A stretch of 64,000 bases of DNA. Origin: Thamnaconus septentrionalis. Lineage: Eukaryota > Chordata > Actinopteri > Tetraodontiformes > Monacanthidae. Position numbers and translations under genes: made by a program. The notes beneath the pieces were generated by a model. That model was given only the letters and a program-made list of their open reading frames with translations, had not been told where the DNA came from and ran no database searches. Location: the NCBI GenBank assembly GCA_009823395.1, contig CM020516.1, forward strand, positions 5,171,001 through 5,235,000, read 5' to 3'. This document shows, piece after piece, positions 12,780-24,540 of the stretch (its first letter is position 1; the number at the start of each line of letters is the position of its first letter).

Positions 12780-15700
12780 CATATTTCCACCAGGTGTTTC
12801 GCATCATGCCACATCATATCGTGCAGCTCTACGCTCTGCCGTGTGCTATTCTGTCTCACCATGTTGTCATACATGGGAAAGTCACCCCGCCCCCCTTTGG
12901 TTTGTCATGGTGCACCACCAGAGGCTCTGGCAGCCTGATGACGGGAGAGCATTGTGATTTTGAAACAGACACTCGACAACCATTCAGGGAGAAATCTATC
13001 AAAGGAACGGACGGGGGTGTAAACACCTCCTCTTGACGGCTGGCTCCAGTGTGGTACAAAGCGCAACACACAGCTGCGAGTTTTTTTTTTTTTGTGAAGT
13101 ACACACAATTGCACACTCGCATATACTTCTCACTTTTTTTTTTTTGACAGGGAAAACAAAGAGCCGCTTCCATGTCCTGCTGCAAACCTAAGCAACAAGT
13201 TCACACTCCCACAGCATCAATTTCAAGTTTTCGTTCTGGGGAAACAAAAAAAAGGAAAAATACAAATGTAGTTGCGGGAAGGATGCTGGAGGATATCACA
13301 GATTTTTTTCGCTCTTTTTTTAGGCTTCGGTGTTTACAATGCGCATTGGAATGTGAGGATTTTACATGACAAGCAGAATGGCACATCGATTCACAGCAGG
13401 TCCGCTGATTTTTTTTTTTCTTATCAGCAAAGCTGCATTTTCTCCCCTATCAGGCCGTCGACTCTGTGCCAAGCGCACGGTTTTTAAGGACAGAACGAGT
13501 CCGCGACGCGGCGAAGTGACGAGCAAACTGTCAGCGAGCAGGAGCCGTTCGCCGCGAAATGAATCTGTTGCAAAAAATAAACCCGGGCGAGAATGGCAGC
13601 GCATCAGATTCTCCTCCTCGCAACGCCACCAAGCCGGTGCTCTTTCCATGGCAACCGTATCAGTGGCGGTTTTTGGCAGCCTGCTCGCTGTGCACCAACC
13701 AAAAATGACAAATCAACAATGTTGATTCCATCACACATCCACCGAGATGCCTTTCATTCCCGCCTGTGGCCGCACTTGTGTGAATTTCCGGTGCGCCTGT
13801 GCGCCAAGATAAGTCGACAGCGGATCAAGATAGCAGCCGTGTGCACCACCAAAAAAAAAAAAAATGCTGCTTCGTGTGGGATGGGAAATTAAACGCGAGC
13901 AAAGATTCTTGGAGGACACATTCTGGCTGTTTTTGGGGCCAAAACGTCTCATCATGTTCCTGCAATTTTCTCCACGAAAAACAATGGAGCTGCTGCCGGT
14001 GGTGAGACGACGAGCTAACGTGTCGTCTGGTACTATGTGGTCCCACAACACATGTGAGACAGAAATCCACAGACAGAGTGGCCGTCGTCGTCTGTATTTT
14101 GCAAAGGAAAAGAAAGTGTGAAAACTGCGCACAAGACGCTGCTCACAGTGGCCGAAAGCAGAAATTGTGCAGCTTCATAAAGACTCTGCTGAGAGATTTT
14201 GAAGTCATCGTTGGTTCGCTAGTCGTTTGCATGAAAATGCGTGCCCTCCAAAGTCTTTGACTCTTTAAGCGGCCTCTTGTCGAGCCGGTCGGGATGTTGC
14301 TGCAGCGGCGGCGGCAGCGGCAGCTCGGACTGGCGTGGAATCGACCGCTGAGCTCTAACTCAGTCTTCAGCCCGGCGCTACGGCTGACAATCACAGCAGC
14401 AGCTCATTAGCAGAGAAGCTGCTGATGTGAAACGACACCCAGACCGGCATGTTGACTGGTGGGTGGGAAGTGAATCGTTAAAGCTGCAGCTGATCAACTT
14501 CACGCAGGGAAAAAAAACACACACAAAAAAACAAAACATAACTTCACAGATGTGTTTCGCCGGTTGTCCGCGAGCTAATTATACGTTAGGAGGCTGCAGG
14601 AGTGAAATGGGCTCTTAAGCCCAGCAATAAAATGCACTATGCTAGTGAGGCGCAATATGTAATAAGACTTTTAAGTTTGAAGTGGGGCTCCTAACATAAA
14701 ACACGGCAGACAGCATAAATATGAAAGAACATCATATTATTTGCCCTTGAAAAAGAAAGGCTTAATAATTTCAGTAGTTTTTGTCTCTGAGCTATATTTG
14801 AAAAAACAAAACAAAAAATAGTGGCATGTACATAGTTGTAGATAAGCTCTAATATACAGAAATATTTGGCTACATTTTCTGAAGATTTTACTGACTGTGT
14901 ATTTTGATCGATTCCCTTTTTAAGTTTGCTTCTGCTGAATCTTCCATGTTTGATTATTATTTTCATTTGATTTTAAATCTGATATTTTTTGGCATCAGCA
15001 CCTTAGAGGCTGAAAAAAAATCAATTAAAAAAGTTTTGATTTATTTATTTATTTTGACTATTTAAGATGGAAATGTGAACGGTGAAAATAAATTCAGGGA
15101 TGTTTCATTAAAAGCTTGTCTTGATTGCACCTTTGAACAATAGTTGCGTTTTGTCATCTGTCATCCTGCCATCTTAATTATTGTAACTGGCCCATTTGTG
15201 GGTTTTTCCAACCCACTAAAGCTTTCTGGTTGTTTTCAATAGGTCTTCATCACTTTTTTGCAGAAGTATGTGGCAAAGGAAACTTTTTTTTTGTTTTTTG
15301 GCTTTTTTTTTTGTTGTTGCAGTTTTTGCAGCAGTGAGCGCTGCTGTCCAATACGTGAGAGAACAGGAGGACAGGTTGTCTGTGACGGCTATTCCCAGGA
15401 AGCTGAAACCATTCACCCGCTCTTAGCCCCAGTTCCACTCCTGTAGACGGTATACAGTGCGTGATTGATGGACAGCTGCAGCACACTCACACACACACGC
15501 CTGTCAGCTTCCATTTAAGCAAATGAAATCCATGTATTTAAAGTAATGCGGCACTGGTTCTAGCGAGGCACAACCTCACCAGTGTGAGACACCCCTCCCA
15601 CCGTCGCCCCTAGTGTTCAAATATATGTACTGTACCGTTCTATATTTATTTAAAAAATACATTTCTGTTTTTAATCGGCTTGTGCACGCTGCGGCAAAAA

Positions 15701-16403
15701 CAAGTGTAAACAGGCGCCTCGACAAGCTGTCAGGCTGCAGGCTGGACCCTCAGCTGTGGTTTGTTGCTCATTGAGAACATTGATTTGTGCACGTCAGGAC
15801 TGACACGTTCCTCACAGATCGGTCCGGATCAAATCCAACGCCCGCCGGCGTCCTGCGAAGACCTCCGCCCGTCCAGACTGGATGTTGGCTGACGCTGCGA
15901 GACGCATCATCAGCCTCCAGGGGAGCGTCGGTCTTCCGGGGCTCAGCAGAAAACATCTCCCAGCTGGTAGAAGAAATTCACATTACTTACATACTTCATA
16001 TTTTGAGTGTACGTGGAGCGTGTTCACACACTGAGGACCAAATGAGCCTTAACTAACGCCGTATTTGTCATGGGGCAGAAGTTGTGTTGCGCCGCTTCCC
16101 ACGAGCCACAGCAGCACATTGAATAGTTTGGTATGTGCGATATATTGTAGCTATTCTGTTATTATCTTTACCACCTGTTGTCAAATCACAGCTTGACAAG
16201 TACCAGGAGAAGGAGAAGTGGCAATGAAAAAAAACACTTTAACAATAATTACGTTTTTTCCCGGTAATTGCAAAATATCAGGGGGCCGACCACAAGTCGA
16301 CACCACACAATGAGTGCAATTCAGCTGCAGGCAGACGGAGGTAAGACACTCCAGTAGCAACAGTAATGGCAGAATGCAGAAGAAAGAAATCCTGGATCTA
16401 CAG
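12780..16403. other. Noncoding region, no gene recognised
   Basis: No coding exon. It contains two T-runs around 13080-13146, a CCATGGCAACCG RFX half-site near 13646, and AT-rich DNA from 14600 to 15200. No repeat family was recognised. Confidence 0.6.
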
Positions 16404-16436
16404 TGCAGCAGCAGCAGCAGCAGCAGCAGCAGCACA
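16404..16436. repeat. (CAG)n trinucleotide repeat
   Basis: Ten pure CAG units. No gene is recognised around it, so there is no evidence that it encodes polyglutamine. Confidence 0.9.
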
Positions 16437-16903
16437 GAAGGTTCTTCGGGTGAACTTTGGAACATCAGAGATATAAGGACACTCTGTGATTCTGCATCTG
16501 CAGCCTTTAAGAACCTGAACCTCCTTTTTTGTGTGTTTACTCAATGAAAATCCCCGGTGGGGCTGAAACTCATAATTCTCACAAATCTCCTCCTCTGGGG
16601 ATGTTTCTTTCTTTTCTTTTTTTTTTTTTCACCCTCCAAACCCCAGACATAAACATGGTTTTCCTCGGCTGCCCCGCGGCCCTGCTGTAAACCCCCTGCC
16701 TTGGCACTCCACTCGTGACAAAGGCTTTAATTTGACAAAGAGAGAGACGAAGGAAAAAAGTTCATTATTTTCTCAGCGACCAGGTTTCCCCTCCGAACAA
16801 AAAAGGGAATTGTGCTCCTTTACTGTCTGCCGCCCAGCGCCACCTTCTGCCGTGTTTACAGTAGAAATTAGCCGCTTGCCTCCCCCCCGCCTCGCACCCA
16901 GAT

Positions 16904-16917
16904 GCTGCCATGGCAAC
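16904..16917. promoter_or_regulatory. Near-perfect RFX X-box
   Basis: GCTGCCATGGCAAC differs at one position from the RFX palindrome. A C-rich stretch follows directly. Confidence 0.4.
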
Positions 16918-17063
16918 AGTCGGGGTTCAAGCCCCTCCCACTCCCCCCAACCCCTCCCCCTCCTCCCGCCGTCGCCAAACTCCTCTCCATCCAATCTTCT
17001 TTCCCAGTGAAACCATTAAATTATCATCTCCAGCCCCCTCAAGGTTCATATCTCCGCCTCATC

Positions 17064-17172
17064 GCTCTCTCGCCCTCTCCCTCCCTCTCTCACTCTCTCT
17101 CTCTCTCTCTCTCTCTCTCCCTGCCTCTCTCTCCCTCTCTCTCTCCCTCTCCCTGCCTCTCTCTCCCTCTGT
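17064..17172. repeat. (CT)n-rich tract
   Basis: About 110 bp of CT repeat with CC and GC interruptions, an all-pyrimidine strand apart from scattered G and A. Confidence 0.9.
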
Positions 17173-17248
17173 GTCAATATTTACAGAGTTTCCCATCGAC
17201 TCTCTCAGGTAATAGTGTCTTATTCCCAAAGCCCTGCATGGTGCAAGC

Positions 17249-17310
17249 GCACTCACACACACACACACATACTAACATGCGCGCACACACACACATACAC
17301 ACACACACAG
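17249..17310. repeat. (CA)n-rich microsatellite
   Basis: Interrupted CA repeat including a GCGCGCAC segment. Confidence 0.85.
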
Positions 17311-17389
17311 GCTGTGTAAAATGGCTATTCCATCTAAATGAGCGCTATTCAACTTACTGTCCCTGTTGACAGGTTACAACTGCCAGTTG

Positions 17390-17390
<1 letters not shown>

Positions 17391-17435
<45 letters not shown>
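17391..17435. repeat. (GT)n microsatellite
   Basis: About 45 bp of pure GT repeat. Confidence 0.95.
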
Positions 17436-17437
<2 letters not shown>

Positions 17438-17575
17438 TGAGTGATTGTGTGCGGCTCTGCAGTGTCTCCACCCACATACACTTGCTTATTTAAACCGATT
17501 GCCTTGTTTATTGTTGCGTATACATGTGTGCGCTAATGCATGAACTAGACCACATGTGCGTATGTGTGTGCTCAC

Positions 17576-17576
<1 letters not shown>

Positions 17577-17621
<45 letters not shown>
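17577..17621. repeat. (GT)n microsatellite
   Basis: About 45 bp of pure GT repeat. Confidence 0.95.
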
Positions 17622-17622
<1 letters not shown>

Positions 17623-18928
17623 TTCCTGATAGCCCACACTGTCCCACCCAGTAATCTCATGGCTGGAAAGAGAAAACGAGAGACAGAACAGAAGAGGGAA
17701 GATGAGAAATTGGCCTAGGAAGAAATTAAGACAGGCAGCCGCGTCGCTGCTGGTGGAACTGAGAAGATCTAAAATGGCAATAAATATGTATATGCTTTGC
17801 GGGGGTTATGCATGTGCATATTGAAGGTGGAGGTGTTCTCTGTAATATTCCTTCCTCTGCCTGCCTTTACTTCTTTCCTTCACAGCTGCTTTTGTTTTGC
17901 ATCTACTCCCAGTTTATTCCTTCCTTCCCCTCCTCGGGAAGTAACGACACGATTTATGTTGGTTTTGCATCGAGATCTTTTCTCGTGCCAAAAAATAAAG
18001 AGAATGTCAAATTTTATTGACTTTTCATGGGTTGCTGTTGCTCAAGAACAGAAGAGGGAGAGAAACGACTGCGAGGCTGGTTGGTTTTTCCCGCCAGGGT
18101 TTGGAGTTTGGCTGGCCAGCTTTGCTAAAACGGCGTCAAAAGTGGCAAAAAGTGGTAGAAATTAACACCCTGAACTGAGCTCAGTGACCTGAGGACGTGG
18201 TGCCAAATGTCAAAGTGGTCGAGCAGTATGTCCTGTCTCCCTATGGTATAGCTTAATTCTTGACTTTACCTGAGGGAAAGCAGTGTGCATGCAGTCAGGA
18301 AGCAGCTGAAATCTGTCTCATTGGAATCCAGAGCTCCAATGTGAACGTTGATGAATCCAGACTGCAGAGCACAGGTTAGAGCCAAAACTGAACCATGTAG
18401 GAGAGGAGCAGATCACGCAAGGACCATCAGAGTGGAACAGCAGCATTTCCGGAGAAACTGTGCACTTTTCCTCAAAGTAATGCCTGGAAAAAAACAACCT
18501 TCCTTTGCAGAACTCACATGGTGGCAATGTGACAGCCATGTGCTACTGGCTGTGCCGGCGTTTTAACACTATTTCAGCTGCTAAAAAGAGGGCCGAGGTG
18601 GGCCATCTCGGCCTGTCAAACGGCGCTGTTGAAAAGAATTGCCGTCAAGGTTTAAATAATCCTCCCCAGATTCTCTGCGGTGGCTGAAATCACCGTTTCT
18701 GGCAAGGTGGAAAAAACAGGTAAAGAAAAAGAATTTCTCTTTAATGGCTCACACCGGCCCTTTTAAAGCTGGGGCAAATCATGAGAAAAGGCTTTTCTTG
18801 TACCGCTGACAGTCTGAAAGGCACATTATTAGAGATGATTTGTAATAAAGCTTTTTTCTTTTTTTGCTTTTTCCAAAAAGATCCTATCAACTGTTGTTTA
18901 TTGAAAGGTGGGAGAACTTCACGAGATC
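17622..18928. other. Noncoding region, no gene recognised
   Basis: Between the last GT tract and MITE copy 2 I see no coding exon and no recognisable element. Confidence 0.6.
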
Positions 18929-19310
18929 GTCCAGTGTGTAAAATTTCGCTCGATTTATGGTTTTTATTTTGGGAAAAGCTTTATATACTGCCCATAAATA
19001 CCTTAATCAAAGTGTATACTCGCTATACAATAAAAGTATTTTGGTTTTCCAACCCATGGAAAGGTTCTTTTTATATAGAGGAATAAACATAGATCAAGAG
19101 TGCCTATTAGGCTCATATATCATATATGTCATATATCTAAGGAAGCCTGGTGTGCACTATCCAGCTGCCTGACATCAAGTTTCGTGTTTAGGGTGAACGC
19201 TCGACTCCTCAAATAAATCAAATAACAAGAAGATGGACAAGCTACCTAAGTTTGTTTGTGCAGGCCAAAGTAGTTCACTGGCAAGCTCGGGAGAGGGAGG
19301 GGGAGTGTAA
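18929..19310 (+). mobile_element. MITE-like dispersed repeat, copy 2
   Basis: It starts GTCCAGTGTGTAAAATTTCG and contains the same series of blocks as copy 1 in the same order, including AAAGCTTTATATACTGCCCA, AAGATGGACAAG, and GTTCACTGGCAAGCTCGGGA. The outer TTAA on the left is lost, and the copy carries a duplicated ATAT-rich segment near 19116-19138. Confidence 0.75.
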
Positions 19311-20423
19311 GAGCGCTGCAATCTAAAATGTAGCCGCTTGATGTTTATATTACACGCTTCACATTTAAAGCCGCTTACCAGTCAACAAAGTAGAGCTCTT
19401 AATCCAAACATGGCTCCAATATATGGCAGCTTCTGGTGGAAGGAACGCCTTTGAAAGCACAGATTTTCATCCCCAACACACATTTAGCTCACCCCAAACA
19501 TCCTGTGTGTGGCTGAGGTCAGGGCATTAGCTCTTTGCATGGACCGCCACTGCTAAAGCGCTAACGGATGTGCATCATCGGTGTTGTGTCTGCTTGTGAT
19601 CCTGTGCGAGAACTGCATTCCAGTTTATACGAAAAACAGGACGAACGTGCAGCTAATCGCGCAGTCTGTGAAGGGGTTACCTCTAGCCAGAGGAAACAGG
19701 AATGTAAACTTAAAGGCAAAGGTTCCTCTGCGCCATATACCTTGTATGATACGTTCAACAGCTCCCATGCATGTTCTGTAAACCACCCTGTTCTTTCCCG
19801 GATGCCTGACTTCTTTCGTAATAAACGTACTTCCATGTAATCAAGTCGGTGTCAACGACGATTCCTTCACCATCATCTGCACATCACTGCTGCCGCCTGA
19901 CAATCCGCTACATTTGGAAAACACCTGCCGCCACGTGCACCCCACGTCCACGTAAACACGGAAGCGGCTGAGACGCTCGCACAGACAGGGAAGACACGCA
20001 GACGCGCGCTGGTGATTAATCTGCAGCCGCCACATATGGAGACACGAGTGTTGGAGTGGGGCCTGCGAAAATGATATCTCAAGACGTTAAATATTTAAAT
20101 CCCCAATAGTTTCACAGCTGGTGCCGGCAGATAGTGTAATCAAATATGCAATATGGCGTGGGCCGCGCTCGCACGCATGCACGCACACACACACACAGAT
20201 AGATATAGAATCATCTGTGTATCTAAACATCCACACACATACATACCTCGTACACAAATTACAGATTGTTTGCATCAGCCAACTTAATGAATATTAATGA
20301 GTGCGAGAACATAACAGTGACCTATTGACGGTGGGAGCGCTGAGCTCTTCGGGCAGATGTTAATAACTTTTGCCGACAAATAAAAAGCAGCACAACTGTT
20401 CTTGCATCTTTGCCGCCTCCACT

Positions 20424-20473
20424 CTTCTTCTTCTTCTTCTTCTTCTTCTTCTTCTTCTTCTTCTTCTTCTTCA
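20424..20473. repeat. (TTC)n microsatellite
   Basis: About 50 bp of pure TTC repeat, a GAA/TTC triplet tract able to form triplex DNA. Confidence 0.95.
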
Positions 20474-22042
20474 CTAAATCGCTTTTTATTTCCGCCTCGT
20501 TTCCCATTGTTAGATTTTCTATTAAGCAGCTCTAATGGGATTCCAGAAATCAGGGAAAAATCACTGCATTATCATGCAGGCGGCCGCCAAGCGACAGCAG
20601 ACGCCGTGATGGGCGACATGTCGGCCATATTGAATAGCGTCTCATCCATGTCTGTATTAAAAAGTGGCGGATGACAATTATCGTACAAGTGCCCTGAATG
20701 TGAGGCAGCTGTCAGGGGGGGGAGAAATGGCTGTGGGGGTGACGGGGAGGAGGGAGAAGGTAATTTTTAGGCGGCGGGGAACATGAAAAAACTCTCCTGC
20801 CAGCTGTGCAATGAGCCGCGTGATGCTCTTGCAGGCGGAGGTCCGACTTAATTACATAAGAAATTCTAAAAACGTCTTTGATGTGGTGTTGCAACGCAAC
20901 TGAAGGTTTTTCTTCTTCCTCCTCCTCCTCCTCTTCCTCCCACTCTTGGTCTCTCCCTCGGGGGGGAGGGCAGCAGGTAAAGTCAAAGCCACCAGGTCCA
21001 GTCAAAGCCTCATTAATTAAATGCCGCCGCTGCTTCACTGAAAACAGCCGATCTGCAGAAAAGCCAATGGCGGATCGATGCTCTGGCCTCTCTGCAGCCA
21101 AGTAGCTGAAGACTCTGGGACCCGCCACCGTGACGGTTGCGGAGAGACGGCCAAGGGCAGGACCGGACGCAGCAGCCTGGGCGGATGAAGGTTTGACCCC
21201 GGCGCCGCACGCTGAGCGATGGGGCGGGAAGGGAGGCTTTGATGCACTCGGCTCTCGGTTCAACTGCAGCGCCATCGCAGCAGCGTGTGGTCAAGTGCGG
21301 TCGTGACTTCCGACCGCCCCCAATAGTAGACGTGGCGGTGGGGTTTTTTTCCCCCTAGAGAGGCTGAGGGGAGTGGAAGCAAAACACAGCCCCAAGGCTC
21401 TGGAGAGGAAGAAAAAACAAAACATTACACATGTTAAAACAGCATTCATAATTAACGCAGCGGCCTTTAGACTGATGCTCTTTGCACTGTGTGTGTGCAT
21501 AAAATAAATATTTATTAAATCTCATACAGGAAATTGTCCATGCTTGCTACTTCTTATGATTAATCAGCTGTGTTAAAAAAGTGAGGGTCAAATCAATATA
21601 TAAATATGTCAAGTCAGTATATTAATATGTTACATTTATGTACAGTACATATGTGGAACAACAAGGATAATAGGTTGCTTTGTAAAAAAAAAAAAAAAAA
21701 ATCTACTTGAATAATGTTGCTTGTATAGTAAAAAAAAAAACATTGCGCAAACATGTTGCACTTTTTATTATAATGTGGTCTTAACGACGGAAATGTGTGG
21801 GTAGAGATTTAAATTTTAATAGCAAAAGGCAGATGGTGGATTTTTTTTTTATTTTGAAGCACTCGCGACAACAGATATGAAGAAGTCACAACTTCTCGCG
21901 CAACTTCTACTTCTTTCCGACCCCCGGCGGTGACGAACACACTGTTGCCGCAGCTGGCGGCGCTTTTATTAAACTGTGGGAAATGTCTAATTTAGGTGCA
22001 GCTCGCGGAAAAACAACAGAGAGAGAGGCTTCTCCGGGTTTT

Positions 22043-22265
22043 TAATGGTTTATCCATAATTGTCATTGGCGGCGTGAAGGTTTGTTGGTTGCTGTGTTGT
22101 AATTTCCACTGAAAAACAATCAAAACCATTAGTAACCAACTCAGCTTGTAATGGAAACCATTACAAACCGCGGCGAAAGGCGGCAGTGGTAAACCATTAG
22201 TTCCGAAACCCCAAAAACAAATTATGCAAGAGAACTGGCGGGATGTTCGGGGCCTCTAATGGTTT
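22043..22265. promoter_or_regulatory. Cluster of TAATGGTTT / AAACCATTA motifs
   Basis: Five exact copies of one 9-mer occur within 223 bp in mixed orientation: TAATGGTTT at 22043 and 22257, AAACCATTA at 22123, 22155 and 22191. A sixth half copy (TAATGG, 22149) forms a near-palindrome TAATGGAAACCATTA with the third. TAATGG is homeodomain-like. The flanks are not otherwise repetitive, so this reads as a regulatory cluster and not a tandem repeat. Confidence 0.5.
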
Positions 22266-23307
22266 GTGGTGCTTCACAAACGGCTGAAACATTCACAAGG
22301 TTCATCTTGTGATTTTTTTTGTGTGTCTTTTTTACATTTTTTCCTCCATCTAATTCCTTCTCTGCGGCGAGAACACGGCAAAGTTAATTATTCCGCTGCG
22401 AAACTTCACCTGGAACACGGCGAACGTCACAGATTGACATTTAACTGTGTAATAAGTACAAAGGTTAACTTTTTCATTTAATTTGCAACAGAGGCGGAGT
22501 TCTAAATGGGTCTGCTGCCCTCACGCCCACTCGCTCCTCAGCAGAAGAGGCAAGAATATCTTTATTAGACTCACCGGCAGACAATGTGTGAGCCTCTCAT
22601 TTTGCTGACTTTTTTAAAATCTACTTTTATTGCAATATTTCGCCTTAAAAAAAACCTTCCATAAAACTGACCTCTTGGTTACAGATGTAGAAGTCTTTGT
22701 CCTCTAAAAATCTCCTTTAAACGTCAACTTCAATTATAAAAACTATTTGTAAAGGCGTGTGTGCGTGTGCTTTTGAAAGCCCTCTGAACACATCAAATCT
22801 TTGAGTAAAAAATTCTTTCAATCATCATTACAAACTTTTAAATGTTTCAAAGTCGGTTAAACCTTCCAAAACTGGGCGAGTGCTCAGAATGAAAGCAACA
22901 AAACACGAGCAAATCATTATTTTTCAGAACATCAGACTTTGCCACGTATGGAAAACCTTGATAAAAAAAATGAATGAAAAAGCAGATTAAGCTGCAGCGA
23001 GGTAAAGCAGGAACGTCCAGCGTGTGGCGCCGGTCGTGTTAAGCCCAGAGACCTTCAGTCTCCAGTCATGTTGGCCTTGCGAGATGAGAGGCTCTGGGGT
23101 TTGTAGTCCTATTGCCCCAGCTGCCCTTCAAGGTGCCTGAGCATGATAAGATGTGTTCCTCCGGTGCGCCGTCAGTGAAAGCAGAGAAGAAAGCAGAGCC
23201 GCCGTCCAAAAGGCAAAACGCAACATGAATCAGTTCATCAAAACTCCGACGCCTTGTAAAACCCTGTCGCTGCGTCTGCTATCGCAGCGGGCAGCTCCCA
23301 GGAGCCG

Positions 23308-23308
<1 letters not shown>

Positions 23309-23347
<39 letters not shown>

Positions 23348-23354
23348 GTGTGTG
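23309..23354. repeat. (TG)n microsatellite
   Basis: About 46 bp of TG repeat with one GC interruption. Confidence 0.95.
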
Positions 23355-23542
23355 GCGTGGTAGGTAGGGTGAGGAGGTAACCTAGGAACCACACACAGGA
23401 CATGAGTCACACACAACAAGAGGACCAACGATTTTGTTTTCGCACCGAGTGACCGAAACAGCCTGCAGACACCAGGAAGTGATGACATCACACCTCTGTC
23501 TGCTTCTGTTATTACATGTCCAGCCTGGTATCACGTCTCAGC

Positions 23543-23543
<1 letters not shown>

Positions 23544-23581
<38 letters not shown>
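23544..23581. repeat. (CA)n microsatellite
   Basis: About 38 bp of pure CA repeat. Confidence 0.95.
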
Positions 23582-23583
<2 letters not shown>

Positions 23584-23669
23584 TTGACCAATATAAACAT
23601 TCCTCACATGTACCTGTACAGTATAACGACGCAAGGAGATACAACAGCTTGTCCACATATTTCGTCTTA

Positions 23670-23671
<2 letters not shown>

Positions 23672-23709
<38 letters not shown>
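23672..23709. repeat. (CA)n microsatellite
   Basis: About 38 bp of pure CA repeat. Confidence 0.95.
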
Positions 23710-23712
<3 letters not shown>

Positions 23713-23796
23713 GCAGGACTCTTAATTCTCCATTCCGCCGGCTTGCCGTCTGGAACTTATCGATGGCCAATCAATACGTTCTAATCGATTGACCCC

Positions 23797-23810
23797 GTTG
23801 CCATGGCAAC
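23797..23810. promoter_or_regulatory. Perfect RFX X-box palindrome
   Basis: GTTGCCATGGCAAC matches the palindromic RFX-factor binding site exactly. Two near matches occur elsewhere in the desert, at 12050 and 16904. No gene start is evident nearby. Confidence 0.5.
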
Positions 23811-23876
23811 CACCATTTAGCCCACTATCTGGGGTCGTTCATTATAAAAAGCCATTAAGCCCCGCATGCGGGCTCC

Positions 23877-23900
23877 GTGTGTGTGTGTGTGTGTGTGTGA
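23877..23900. repeat. (GT)n microsatellite
   Basis: About 24 bp of GT repeat. Confidence 0.85.
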
Positions 23901-24325
23901 GTTATTGCCACCATTAGAGGGAGCGAGAGGCTCCAGCTGTCTGTAAACTCTGCCCACAGAATCACACAATCCTAATTCGGCAGCAGCTGCTTCCTGCGGG
24001 AGCTCCGCGCAGATGCGCCTTTTATTGGACGGGACGTAAAAAAAAAAAAAAAAAACGACAAGAAGTGGTGGCGCTAAACACAAATGTTTCCCTTCAGGTG
24101 TCTGTGCGGGGCTCACGATGCCGACATGCTCTGAAAGTCCAGCGAGATGTTCTTGGAAATGTTGGCGTCACTTTGTCCAACTAATGAAAGCTGCTCACAA
24201 GTAAAATAAATAAATAAATAGAGTTTTGACCTTGACGTGTCGTTACAACGGGATATTTTGCAAATTTGCGACTCCTGTTCGGTGGTCGTGGCTGCACGAC
24301 TGACCGCAGGAGACGGACCGAGCTG

Positions 24326-24540
24326 ATCCTTCTCCTCCTCCTCCTCCTCCCCAACCTCTCCCTCCTTCTTTTCCTTCTCCTCCTCCTTCTCCCCAACCTC
24401 TCCCTCCTCCTCCTTTTGCTTCTTCTCCCCCTTTTCCTTCTCCATCTTCCTCCTCCTTCCCGTCCTCCTCCTCTTCCTCTCCCGCCTCTCTTTCCTCTTC
24501 ACCCTCCTTCTCCTTCTTCTCCTCCTCCTCCTCCTCCAGC
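24326..24540. repeat. 215-bp polypyrimidine/polypurine tract
   Basis: Imperfect CTC/CTT units with almost no purine on the plus strand. The minus strand reads as an artificial Glu/Arg-rich frame, which is a by-product of the repeat. Confidence 0.9.

Larger units (their letters stand above)
19311..23308. other. Noncoding region, no gene recognised
   Basis: It holds the TTC tract (20424), a GC-richer segment (20920-21340), A-runs (21686-21740) and the TAATGGTTT cluster (22043-22265). The long minus-strand open frame across 20712-21275 is low-complexity and not family-like. Confidence 0.55.

Noticed and set aside
16404..16436. Polyglutamine coding repeat
   Set aside because: No exon or gene context around the CAG tract supports translation.
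20712..21275. 187-codon open frame on the minus strand
   Set aside because: Contains a poly-Glu run from a CTC repeat, no recognisable domain, no splice context and no family resemblance.
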